Positions 1 to 5,232 of a DNA stretch of 5,554 bases are shown piece by piece. The DNA lies in contig JAIMBM010000243.1 of the NCBI GenBank assembly GCA_023511475.1, forward strand, positions 1-5,554. The letters run 5' to 3'. Under the pieces are notes generated by a model, which ran no database searches, had not been told where the DNA came from, and worked only from the letters and a program-made list of their open reading frames with translations. This stretch comes from Anaerolineae bacterium (GTDB taxonomy: Bacteria > Chloroflexota > Anaerolineae > SpSt-313). Position numbers and translations under genes: made by a program. Each line of letters begins with the position of its first letter. The stretch's first letter is position 1.

Positions 1-857
1 CCCATGACCGTCGTCGCGAGGGCAGCCGTCGCGCTCGCGTAGCGCACCGCCTCGCGCAGCGGGCGCCCCTGTGCCATGCCGCAGGCCAGCGCCCCGTTGA
101 AGGCATCCCCCGCGCCAGTCGTATCGACCGGCTCTACACGGAAAGCGGGCACGAGCTCCATCCCCTCCGGCCCGGCGATGAGGGCGCCCCTCCCTCCGAG
201 AGTCATGACCACCATCGGCACCCCCCGGGCAAGGAGCGCCTGCGCCATCTCGGCGGGTTCTGCGCCCTGCATCCCTGCGAGCAGGGCCGCCTCGTGCTGG
301 TTGGGCGTGAGCAGGTCCACATCCCGCAGCACCTCGTCCGGGAGCGGGGCCGCGGGAGCGGGGTTCAGGATCACGCGCACCTCGTGGCCACGCGCGATGT
401 CGAGCGCTCGCCGCACCGCCGCAAGCGGTACCTCCAGTTGGAGCAACAGGACGTCCGCCGCGGCAATCGCCTCCTCCGCCCGCTCCACATCGGCAGGCGT
501 CATCTCGCCGTTGGCCCCCGGAGCCACGGCAATCGAGTTCTCACCCTCGGCACTCACCATGATCAGCGCGATGCCGCTCGGGACCACTTCATCCCAGGCG
601 ATAAAGCGCGTATTGATCCCCTCGCGGCGCAGGTTCTCCTCCGTCTGCCGGCCGAACATGTCGCGGCCGAGGCGCCCCACAAAAGTTACCTCGGCGCCGA
701 GGCGGGCCGCAGCCACCGCCTGATTGGCGCCCTTGCCGCCGGCCGCCATCACAAAGCGGCCGCCGAGGACCGTCTCCCCGGGGCCCGGGATACGCGGCAC
801 CTTGACGACCATGTCGGTGTTGGAGCTTCCGACGACCACTACCCGGGGTTGCTGCAT
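1..857 (-). CDS. rbsK: Ribokinase, PfkB family (3' end cut by window edge)
   Basis: Cytoplasmic sugar kinase that by family phosphorylates D-ribose at O5 using ATP, feeding ribose 5-phosphate into the pentose phosphate pathway. The reading frame is open from ATG at 857 to the left edge: 285 residues, against about 300-310 usual, so only the last 20 or so are missing. Ribose-binding residues are visible near the N-terminus (N13, D15), in GGKGAN (40-45, PfkB signature 1) and at E142. The NPAPA segment is at 165-169, TPNQHE at 184-189, and PfkB signature 2, DTTGAGDAF, at 245-253 with catalytic base D251. All align with the well-studied E. coli enzyme. The start is fixed by AGGAGG at 866-871, 8 nt upstream. 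It lies 17 bp after the HAD gene and is surely co-transcribed with it. Other PfkB sugar or nucleoside kinases are possible but less likely given the full ribokinase residue set. Confidence 0.93.
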   Translation of the reverse strand, partial: MQQPRVVVVGSSNTDMVVKVPRIPGPGETVLGGRFVMAAGGKGANQAVAAARLGAEVTFVGRLGRDMFGRQTEENLRREGINTRFIAWDEVVPSGIALIMVSAEGENSIAVAPGANGEMTPADVERAEEAIAAADVLLLQLEVPLAAVRRALDIARGHEVRVILNPAPAAPLPDEVLRDVDLLTPNQHEAALLAGMQGAEPAEMAQALLARGVPMVVMTLGGRGALIAGPEGMELVPAFRVEPVDTTGAGDAFNGALACGMAQGRPLREAVRYASATAALATTVM

Positions 858-874
858 CGCGTCTTCCTCCTGTC

Positions 875-1576
875 TCAGGCGAGGTCGAGCACCGCACTCA
901 GATCGCGGATCGACCGGCACTCGGGATGGCCGCCAGCGCCAGCGCGGTCCAGCCAGAGCGCGTCCATCCCGGCCGCCCGCGCGCCGAGGACGTCTGCCTC
1001 GTAGCTGTCCCCGACGTGGAGCGCGCGCTCCGGAGGGACCCCAACCGCCCGCAGCGCCTCGCCGAATATGCGCGGATGTGGCTTCTCGCAGCCCACGCGC
1101 GCCGAGCCGACGATCACGTCAAAGTAGGGTGTGAGCTCCAGCATGTGCACATACTCGTGCAGGTCCCAGCTCCAGTTCGAGACGATCCCGAGGCGCAGGC
1201 CTCTCGTGCGCAGCGCCGCCAGCACGTGCGGGACCTCGTCGTACAGGCGCACGGCGCCGGGCGCCTTGAACACCGCCTTGCTGGCCTTGCACACGACGTC
1301 AACCAGGTCTTGATCGTGCACGCCGCAGTGAGCGAGAGTCTGTGCCATGATCCAGGCCTCGGCCTTGCGGTCGCGCTCCTCGGTGGCCTCAAACGTGGTG
1401 CCCTCGATCGAGGCAAAGTACTCCCGCCAGGCGGCGCTCCGCGCCTGCCGGACGGCTCCGGGGTCGATCTCCAGCCCGACAGAGCGCAGCGCCAGGAGAA
1501 AGAGCTCCTCCTCCGAGGGATAAAAGTACGCGAGGGTGTAGCCCATGTCGAAGGTGATGAGGTCATAGCGCTTCAC
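875..1576 (-). CDS. HAD-superfamily hydrolase, subfamily IA, REG-2/HDHD3-like
   Basis: A 233-residue protein with the four HAD motifs in order. Motif I is ITFDMGYTL with nucleophile D10. Motif II is IVSNWSWDL (131-139, S133). Motif III is CEKPHPRIF with K165. Motif IV is HVGDSYEADVLGARAAG (187-203, D190 and D195). A helical cap of about 100 residues (17-120) after motif I gives subfamily IA. The SNW and GDSYEADVLGARAAG wording resembles the REG-2/HDHD3-like group. The residue two after the nucleophile is Gly (G12), not the acid/base Asp of HAD phosphatases, so phosphatase activity should not be assumed. The start is GTG at 1576, supported by GGAGG at 1582-1586 with 5-nt spacing. It is second in a minus-strand group after the zinc-ribbon gene and 17 bp before ribokinase, which hints at a phosphosugar or nucleotide-related substrate. 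That substrate is inference only. Confidence 0.9.
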   Translation of the reverse strand: MKRYDLITFDMGYTLAYFYPSEEELFLLALRSVGLEIDPGAVRQARSAAWREYFASIEGTTFEATEERDRKAEAWIMAQTLAHCGVHDQDLVDVVCKASKAVFKAPGAVRLYDEVPHVLAALRTRGLRLGIVSNWSWDLHEYVHMLELTPYFDVIVGSARVGCEKPHPRIFGEALRAVGVPPERALHVGDSYEADVLGARAAGMDALWLDRAGAGGHPECRSIRDLSAVLDLA

Positions 1577-1704
1577 GGGCGCCTCCGTTGGGTGTGGCCG
1601 ATGCGTGCGGGCGCCCCCTGCGGGATGGCGCGTCGCACGTCACGGAAAGGTCTGGGCACGGCCCGACCGGCGAAAGGAGCACACGGCCCCTAGCGACGTA
1701 CCCC
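1577..1704 (-). other. Intergenic gap between zinc-ribbon gene and HAD gene
   Basis: A 128-bp spacer within the minus-strand group. Apart from the HAD ribosome binding site it holds nothing clear. Weak 4-5 bp hairpins (1654-1664; 1611-1631) are present, but there is no T-run for a terminator and no recognisable -35/-10 pair. Read-through from the promoter at 1939-1967 is the simplest way to express the two genes after it, but a separate weak promoter cannot be excluded. Confidence 0.5.
1582..1586 (-). promoter_or_regulatory. Ribosome binding site deciding the GTG start of the HAD gene
   Basis: On the minus strand GGAGG lies 5 nt before the GTG at 1576. It supports the non-ATG start, which puts the nucleophile Asp at residue 10, the usual distance from the N-terminus in HAD proteins. 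Confidence 0.75.
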
Positions 1705-1902
1705 TCAAGTCGAGGTGCCGCAGGCTACATCGCTGGAAGTCGTGCTTCCCTGCGAGGAAAAGCGAGATAGCATCTTCTCCAGATGCTCCGATCCGACAGC
1801 ACCGCACTGCGGGCAGCGCAACTCTTCGCGGCGCTCCGGCCCCTGCCACAGGCGCTCAAAGACCTGACCGCAGCGCCGACAGCGATACTCAAAGATGGGC
1901 AT
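1705..1902 (-). CDS. FmdB-family zinc-ribbon protein
   Basis: A 65-residue protein beginning MPIFEYRC, the hallmark opening of the FmdB/CxxC_CxxC_SSSS putative regulatory family. Two CxxC knuckles (C8/C11 and C30/C33) would bind one zinc ion. A short tail rich in Ser/Thr/Gly follows (49-65), as is usual in the family. FmdB was first described beside formamidase and amidase genes as a possible regulator, and the true role of most members is unknown. A longer in-frame start at 2004 exists but would run through the promoter. ATG at 1902 has GGAGG at 1911-1915, 8 nt upstream, and matches the family N-terminus exactly. It is the first gene after a very strong promoter, with the HAD and ribokinase genes downstream on the same strand. 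Confidence 0.92.
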   Translation of the reverse strand: MPIFEYRCRRCGQVFERLWQGPERREELRCPQCGAVGSEHLEKMLSRFSSQGSTTSSDVACGTST

Positions 1903-1938
1903 GTGCCAGACCTCCATGTACTCCACTGGGGTATGGGC

Positions 1939-1967
1939 AGTATAGTACGGGAACCCTCGCATGTCAA
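1939..1967 (-). promoter_or_regulatory. Near-consensus sigma70 promoter for the zinc-ribbon/HAD/ribokinase group
   Basis: On the minus strand, TTGACA (1962-1967), a 17-bp spacer and TATACT (1939-1944). The -35 is perfect, the -10 has five of six consensus bases, and the spacing is ideal. The predicted start near 1932 gives a leader of about 30 nt that holds the GGAGG of the zinc-ribbon gene. An AT-rich hexamer pair at exact spacing is unlikely by chance in this GC-rich DNA. Confidence 0.85.
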
Positions 1968-1990
1968 CGGGCTCCTCCCCCTTTGACCTC

Positions 1991-2021
1991 CCCCGACCGG
2001 GCACGGCGTGCCCGCTCGGGG
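1991..2021. repeat. 31-nt near-perfect palindrome
   Basis: CCCCGA, one C:C mismatch, CGGGCAC, loop GGC, GTGCCCG, then TCGGGG: 13 paired bases around a 3-nt loop. It ends 24 bp upstream of the -35 box at 1962-1967. Neither side carries a T-run, so an intrinsic terminator is unlikely. A regulator binding site, a cruciform, or part of the repeat cluster are the alternatives. Confidence 0.75.
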
Positions 2022-2036
2022 TTCAGGGACGGACAG

Positions 2037-2060
2037 CCCTCGCCGCTCATAGGGCGAGGG
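2037..2060. repeat. 8-bp inverted repeat (hairpin)
   Basis: CCCTCGCC (2037-2044) and GGCGAGGG (2053-2060) pair perfectly around an 8-nt loop. No T-run follows on either strand. It opens with CCCTC and closes with GAGGG like the arms of the neighbouring units but otherwise differs from them. Confidence 0.65.
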
Positions 2061-2071
2061 TCATGTCCATC

Positions 2072-2104
2072 GATCCCGGAGCCCCTCCCGCAGGTTCCGG
2101 GATC
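2072..2104. repeat. 9-bp inverted repeat enclosing a repeat arm
   Basis: GATCCCGGA (2072-2080) pairs perfectly with TCCGGGATC (2096-2104). The 15-nt loop contains most of the left arm of repeat unit 1 (2083-2095). The arm could therefore either pair with its partner at 2165-2177 or be displayed in this loop: two mutually exclusive foldings, if the region is transcribed. Confidence 0.6.
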
Positions 2105-2177
2105 CGCGACGAGGGCAGACGTGCGTGATCCTGGGCGAACGCAGCGCCAGTGCTCGAGTTCGTGACCTGCGGGAGGG
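2083..2177. repeat. Repeat unit 1: inverted ends around 69 nt
   Basis: Left arm CCCTCCCGCAGGT (2083-2095) and right arm ACCTGCGGGAGGG (2165-2177) are perfect inverted copies, separated by exactly 69 nt (2096-2164). The total of 95 bp is the same as unit 2. The inner 69 nt show no clear similarity to those of unit 2 by eye and no open frame worth calling. Confidence 0.8.
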
Positions 2178-2195
2178 TAGAACCCTCCCGCAGGT
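2165..2195. repeat. Perfect 14-bp hairpin at the junction of the two units
   Basis: ACCTGCGGGAGGGT (2165-2178) pairs perfectly with ACCCTCCCGCAGGT (2182-2195) around the 3-nt loop AGA. It consists of the right arm of unit 1 followed directly by the left arm of unit 2. No T-run follows on either strand, so it is not a typical intrinsic terminator, although a stem this GC-rich could still stall polymerase. Confidence 0.85.
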
Positions 2196-2278
2196 TCGGC
2201 GTGTTCATCGAGGCGCGGATTCCGCCAAGGGTGGCACGCCCCTGCCTGCGCAGCAGGTCGGGGAACCTGCGGGAGGGT
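2182..2278. repeat. Repeat unit 2: 16-bp inverted ends around 65 nt
   Basis: Here the inverted ends extend to 16 perfect base pairs (2182-2197 against 2263-2278). On the 13-bp core shared with unit 1 (2183-2195 and 2265-2277) the interior is again exactly 69 nt. The interior contains small palindromes (GCGGATTCCGC at 2215-2225; CCTGC/GCAGG at 2241-2257). No target-site duplication is visible at the borders, so a MITE-type insertion is possible but unsupported. Confidence 0.8.
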
Positions 2279-2364
2279 GCCAAAGCTCCACACATCCAAG
2301 GCTCGCGCTTGATGGGCAACACAGATGCTTGCGACTGAAACAAAGGCCGTGCCGGCCCTGTCTA

Positions 2365-2378
2365 AACCTGCAGGAGGG
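2365..2378 (+). repeat. Single repeat arm with one mismatch
   Basis: AACCTGCAGGAGGG differs from the consensus AACCTGCGGGAGGG at one base. Its core starts 101 nt after the right arm of unit 2, continuing the roughly 100-nt rhythm. At the place where a left arm of a third unit would lie (about 2284-2296) no match is left. It may be a decayed third unit. Confidence 0.6.
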
Positions 2379-2429
2379 CTTGCCTCAGGCGGCTGCACGC
2401 GCGAACCATGTGAGGTGAGAGGTACCAGA

Positions 2430-2816
2430 ATGGTCAGCCCAGAGCACCAGAGCGCGAGGCGCATCTTCGGTTACGTCGTGCAGCCTACCGGCGGCGGCAT
2501 CGCCGGTGCCGTCGTTCGCGTCTACCGGAAGGTGGGAGACAGATGGCAGCGCCTGGCTACCCTGGCGACCGACACCCTGGGCTACTGGGAGCTCCTCGCG
2601 CCCGACGAGCCGGTCGAGGCGCTGCGCATCACCGAAGAGAACCCGCCCGACCATGGCGATGGCGGCTGGCCGCGCGTCCCGCGCGGGGCACACGCCCGCG
2701 GGCTCAACGCCGTCCACTGGCCACATCCCGACCTCGGCAACTGCGGCCCGGTCATCTTCTTTGACCTGTCCTTCAAAGCCGTCGCGCGCCTCTGCGGGCA
2801 GACGGCTGCCTCGTAG
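2430..2816 (+). CDS. Small SdrD/Cna-B-like single-domain protein
   Basis: A 128-residue protein that reads like one prealbumin-type beta-sandwich, as in SdrD_B, Cna_B and carboxypeptidase-regulatory-like domains. The opening strand is FGYVV (13-17), then IAGAVVRVYRKVG (24-36), a TDTLGYWELLAP turn and strand (47-58), LRITEENPPDH (65-75) in the place of the family's 'vtEt.PpGy' segment, and a closing VIFFDLSF (108-115) where SdrD-type domains end in a Phe-Asp strand. Such domains are usually structural spacers or adhesin modules on the outside of the cell, yet there is no signal peptide, transmembrane helix or anchor here. ATG at 2430 has GAGG at 2419-2422 with 7-nt spacing. Upstream in-frame codons run through a repeat arm and are unlikely. 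It stands alone: divergent from the zinc-ribbon group, with a separate promoter behind it. Domain assignment is by eye, and the function is unknown. Confidence 0.62.
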   Translation: MVSPEHQSARRIFGYVVQPTGGGIAGAVVRVYRKVGDRWQRLATLATDTLGYWELLAPDEPVEALRITEENPPDHGDGGWPRVPRGAHARGLNAVHWPHPDLGNCGPVIFFDLSFKAVARLCGQTAAS

Positions 2817-2849
2817 AGCCCGATATCTGAGCGGCCGGAACAGCGTCCT

Positions 2850-2878
2850 TTGCCCGTGTTTCCCCCTGATGCTATAAT
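2850..2878 (+). promoter_or_regulatory. Extended -10 sigma70 promoter for the PIG-L operon
   Basis: TTGCCC (2850-2855, four of six -35 bases), a 17-bp spacer, and TATAAT (2873-2878, perfect) preceded by the extended -10 TG at 2870-2871. Transcription would begin near 2885, leaving about 24 nt of leader with the ribosome binding site. It lies just after the stop of the SdrD-like gene, so that gene and the operon are probably separate transcription units. Confidence 0.85.
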
Positions 2879-2889
2879 CCTCCCATCTC

Positions 2890-2901
2890 ACCTGCGGGAG
2901 G
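2890..2901 (+). promoter_or_regulatory. Ribosome binding site of the PIG-L gene, inside a repeat-motif copy
   Basis: ACCTGCGGGAGG is identical to 12 bases of the central repeat arms. Its GGAGG (2897-2901) lies 7 nt before the TTG at 2909. It decides the TTG start, which places the zinc motif at residues 10-14 as expected for the family. Confidence 0.75.
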
Positions 2902-2908
2902 AGCTGCT

Positions 2909-3685
2909 TTGGGAGATCTCCACCTCTATCTCGCCCCCCATCTCGACGATGGAGTGCTCTCCTGCGGCGGGCTGATCGCCCGCCAGGCCCAGGCCGGCGA
3001 CCGTGCGACGGTGCTCACCATCTTTGCCGGCGACCCGCCGCCCGTGCCATCGACGGTATTCTCGGCCTGGCACACCGCCGGGCTTCCTTCCGCTGCCGAG
3101 TACGTCGCCCTGCGGCGTTCCGAAGACCGGGCCGCCGTAGAGCGCCTCGGAGCCCGATGGCTTCACTGGGAGATTCCCGATTGCATCTACCGCCTTGGCC
3201 CCGACGGGCAGCCGCTCTACGCAGAGCCTCCCGCCATCTTTGAGCAGATTCACCCCCTGGAGCGCAGGGCGCTCGTGGGCGGGCTGACCGTGCGGCTGCA
3301 GGCCCTGTGCGACGCGCTCCGTCCCTCGGTGCTATACGCGCCCCTGGGAGTCGGCCACCATGTGGACCACTACCTGGTCCAGTGGGCGGCCCGGCGGCTC
3401 ACGCCGCGCGGCTGGACCCTGCGCTACTACGAAGACTATCCGTACGCCGAGGTTCCCGGCTTTGTGCAGGCAGCGATCGAGATCGGCGGGCCCTGGCAGC
3501 CCGAGCTGGAGCCCCTCACCCCGCCGGCACTGCAGGCCAAGATCGAAGCCATCCTCTGCTACCGCTCACAGGTCCGGGGGCTCTTCCAGGGTGAGGAGAA
3601 CGTGGCCGACAGGGTCAAGGCCTACGCCCACGGCCTCAGCACGGATGGCCCCGCAGAGCGCTACTGGCGCCCGGTGAGACGGTGA
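2909..3685 (+). CDS. PIG-L/LmbE-family zinc-dependent deacetylase
   Basis: A 258-residue cytoplasmic enzyme of the family that removes N-acetyl groups from amino sugars (GlcNAc-PI, GlcNAc-inositol, GlcNAc-malate and similar substrates). The N-terminal motif APHLDDGVLSCGG (9-21) carries zinc ligands H11 and D14 and catalytic base D13. GHHVDH (149-154) supplies the third ligand region, with H151, D153 and H154. The helix LRRSEDRAAVERLGA (68-82) carries the conserved R..E..A..LG pattern. Leu in place of Pro in the PHxDD motif is seen in other members and is not a defect. Length is normal. The start is TTG at 2909, with GGAGG 7 nt upstream and no better alternative. The stop overlaps the next gene by 4 nt (GTGA), so the two are coupled. 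No thiol-synthesis gene (mshA/bshA-like) is in view, so the substrate is open. Confidence 0.93.
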   Translation: MGDLHLYLAPHLDDGVLSCGGLIARQAQAGDRATVLTIFAGDPPPVPSTVFSAWHTAGLPSAAEYVALRRSEDRAAVERLGARWLHWEIPDCIYRLGPDGQPLYAEPPAIFEQIHPLERRALVGGLTVRLQALCDALRPSVLYAPLGVGHHVDHYLVQWAARRLTPRGWTLRYYEDYPYAEVPGFVQAAIEIGGPWQPELEPLTPPALQAKIEAILCYRSQVRGLFQGEENVADRVKAYAHGLSTDGPAERYWRPVRR

Positions 3686-5232
3686 CACGCTCCACACTGC
3701 TCGCGGGCCTCGTCTTCTGTGCCGGCGCTGCGGGGATGGCCGTCGAGATGTGTGCCTCGCGGCTCCTCGCCCCGTACTTTGGCGACTCGCAGCTCGTGTG
3801 GGCCATCCTCATTGGTCTCATCCTCATTTATCTCACCGCCGGCGCCGCCCTTGGCGGCCGCTGGGCCGATCGCTCCCCCCACGCGAGCACGCTGGCCGAG
3901 ATCGTGACCTGGGCAGGACTGCTCACCGGGCTGGTCCCCGCGCTCAGCCGCCCCATCCTCGGACTCGCTGCAGCAGGGTTCTCAGACTTGCGGGCGGGCT
4001 GGGTGGCGGGAGCCTTCCTCGGGGTCCTCGCCCTCCTGGCGCCGCCGGTGCTCCTCCTGGGGATGGTTCCCCCCTTTGCCGTGCGCGTCGCCATACCCGG
4101 GCTCGACAGGGCAGGGCAGACGGCAGGGCGGGTCTCCGCGCTCTCGGCGGGTGGCAGCATCGTCGGAACTCTCCTGCCGGTCTTTGTGCTGATCCCCTGG
4201 CTCGGAACCCGCCGATCCCTCCTTGCGATCGGCCTGCTGCTCGTCCTCCTCGGGGGTGCGGCCTCCCTGGCCTGGGAACGCCGCCGGACCTGGCTACCGG
4301 CATGCATGCTGATTGCCCTGGCGTGCGTATGGCTCCTCGATGGAGGTGGGCGCATCCGCAGCTCAGAGGACCTCATCTACGAGCGCGAATCCTCCTACAA
4401 CTATATCCGCGTGGTCGAGGTCCGGGGCGAGCGGCACCTGCTGCTCAACGAGGGCCTGGGCATCCAGTCCATCTACCGGCCCGGAAGCGTCCTCACTGGC
4501 CATCTCTATGACTATTTCCTGCTGGCGCCCTACTTTTCCGCCCGACCGGAGCCCAAGCCCGAGCCGAGCCTCGCCCTCATCGGGCTGGCCGGGGGGACGA
4601 TTGCGCACCAGTACACGGCCGTGTTCGGGCCGGTCCCCATTGACGCCGCCGAGATCGACCCCGCCATCATCGACGTCGCCCGGGAGCACTTTGACCTGCA
4701 CGAGCCCAACGTGCGGACCTTTGCGCAGGATGGGCGTCGCTTCCTGGCCGGAGCCGAGGCGCGCTACGACGTCATCGCTGTAGACGCCTACCGGCCGCCC
4801 TACATCCCCTTCCACCTCACGACGCGCGAATTCTTCCAGCTGGCACGCCAGCGTCTGAACGAGGACGGCGTGCTGGCCGTCAATGTGGGATACGCTGGCG
4901 ACGACCGAACCCTCGTCGAAGCCATCGCCGACACGGTGCACACGGTGTTCCCCTCGGTCTATATCATCGAATCCGCGGAGGACTATAACTCGCTAGTGCT
5001 GGCCTCGGTCCAGCCGACAGACCTCGAGGCGGTACGCACCCGCCTCGAGGGGCTCGATGATCCGCACCTTGCGCCGGTCGTTGCCCGAGCGCTTCCCGGA
5101 CTCATGGGGTGGGAGCGCAGTAGGGCCGTGCTCACCGATGACCGGGCGCCCATTGAGCAGATCGTGCACGGCATTGTCTTGCGCTACGCCCTGGACGCAG
5201 CACGAGATGAAAGGGGGGAGGCGGTGCCATGA
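3682..5232 (+). CDS. Membrane-fused spermidine-synthase-like protein
   Basis: A 516-residue two-part protein. Residues 1-220 form about seven hydrophobic helices (near 5-25, 37-58, 72-97, 105-131, 152-174, 178-197, 203-219). Residues 225-516 form a Rossmann methyltransferase-type domain related to spermidine synthase: ESSYNYIRVVEV (236-247), nucleotide-binding loop IGLAGGT (300-306), acidic EID (324-326), QDGRRFL (349-355) and VDAYRPPYIPFHLTTREFF (367-385). It ends with LTDDRAPIE (484-492), typical of this fused group. The binding loop is not the GGGDG of classical SpeE, and D368 is followed by AYRP rather than the usual S-x-D-P, so true putrescine aminopropyl transfer is doubtful. The GTG start at 3682 overlaps the deacetylase stop. 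GGTGAG just upstream is a weak ribosome site, consistent with coupling. The 3' end overlaps the DUF1461 gene by 4 nt (ATGA). Confidence 0.92.
   Translation: MTRSTLLAGLVFCAGAAGMAVEMCASRLLAPYFGDSQLVWAILIGLILIYLTAGAALGGRWADRSPHASTLAEIVTWAGLLTGLVPALSRPILGLAAAGFSDLRAGWVAGAFLGVLALLAPPVLLLGMVPPFAVRVAIPGLDRAGQTAGRVSALSAGGSIVGTLLPVFVLIPWLGTRRSLLAIGLLLVLLGGAASLAWERRRTWLPACMLIALACVWLLDGGGRIRSSEDLIYERESSYNYIRVVEVRGERHLLLNEGLGIQSIYRPGSVLTGHLYDYFLLAPYFSARPEPKPEPSLALIGLAGGTIAHQYTAVFGPVPIDAAEIDPAIIDVAREHFDLHEPNVRTFAQDGRRFLAGAEARYDVIAVDAYRPPYIPFHLTTREFFQLARQRLNEDGVLAVNVGYAGDDRTLVEAIADTVHTVFPSVYIIESAEDYNSLVLASVQPTDLEAVRTRLEGLDDPHLAPVVARALPGLMGWERSRAVLTDDRAPIEQIVHGIVLRYALDAARDERGEAVP

Larger units (their letters stand above)
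1968..2429. other. Non-coding region with hairpins and repeats, no convincing gene
   Basis: A 462-bp stretch between the divergently oriented zinc-ribbon and SdrD-like genes. Open frames cross it on both strands, but their translations are low-complexity, have no recognisable domain, and differ in frame at each repeat copy. The repeats are 100 nt apart, not a multiple of three, which speaks against coding. Contents from left to right: a 31-nt palindrome, an 8-bp hairpin, a 9-bp hairpin, two inverted-end units, a single repeat arm, and a small GGCCG/CGGCC hairpin at 2345-2357. I found no plausible plus-strand promoter for the gene at 2430. Confidence 0.7.

Noticed and set aside
294..1004. Plus-strand open frame of 236 codons opposite ribokinase
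   Set aside because: A shadow of the ribokinase and HAD genes: the opposite strand carries full catalytic motifs, while this frame shows Arg/His-rich low-complexity sequence.
1617..1625. CCTGCGGGA, a partial match to the repeat arm
   Set aside because: Only nine bases match, without the following GGG or an inverted partner; expected by chance in GC-rich sequence.
1903..2004. Longer N-terminus for the zinc-ribbon protein (start at 2004)
   Set aside because: It would encode the promoter and leader as protein. The family begins at MPIFEYRC, and ATG 1902 has a good ribosome binding site.
2165..2195. Intrinsic terminator
   Set aside because: The stem is strong, but no T-run follows on either strand, and no gene ends just before it.
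2329..2366. Possible plus-strand promoter (TTGCGA ... TCTAAA) for the gene at 2430
   Set aside because: The spacer would be 26 bp and both boxes are weak, so it is not a credible promoter.
2083..2378. CRISPR array
   Set aside because: Repeats of 13-16 nt in alternating orientation with 69-nt interiors and only five arms do not match CRISPR repeats (usually 21-40 nt, all direct) or spacers, and no cas gene is in view.
1964..2464. Minus-strand open frame of 166 codons across the repeat region
   Set aside because: It runs through the fmdB promoter -35 box and all repeat arms, has no recognisable domain or good ribosome site, and its translation is low-complexity. GC-rich DNA readily leaves such frames open.
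2385..2891. Minus-strand open frame of 168 codons opposite the SdrD-like gene
   Set aside because: It covers the PIG-L promoter and lacks domain features. The plus-strand frame has a ribosome site and a readable beta-sandwich pattern.
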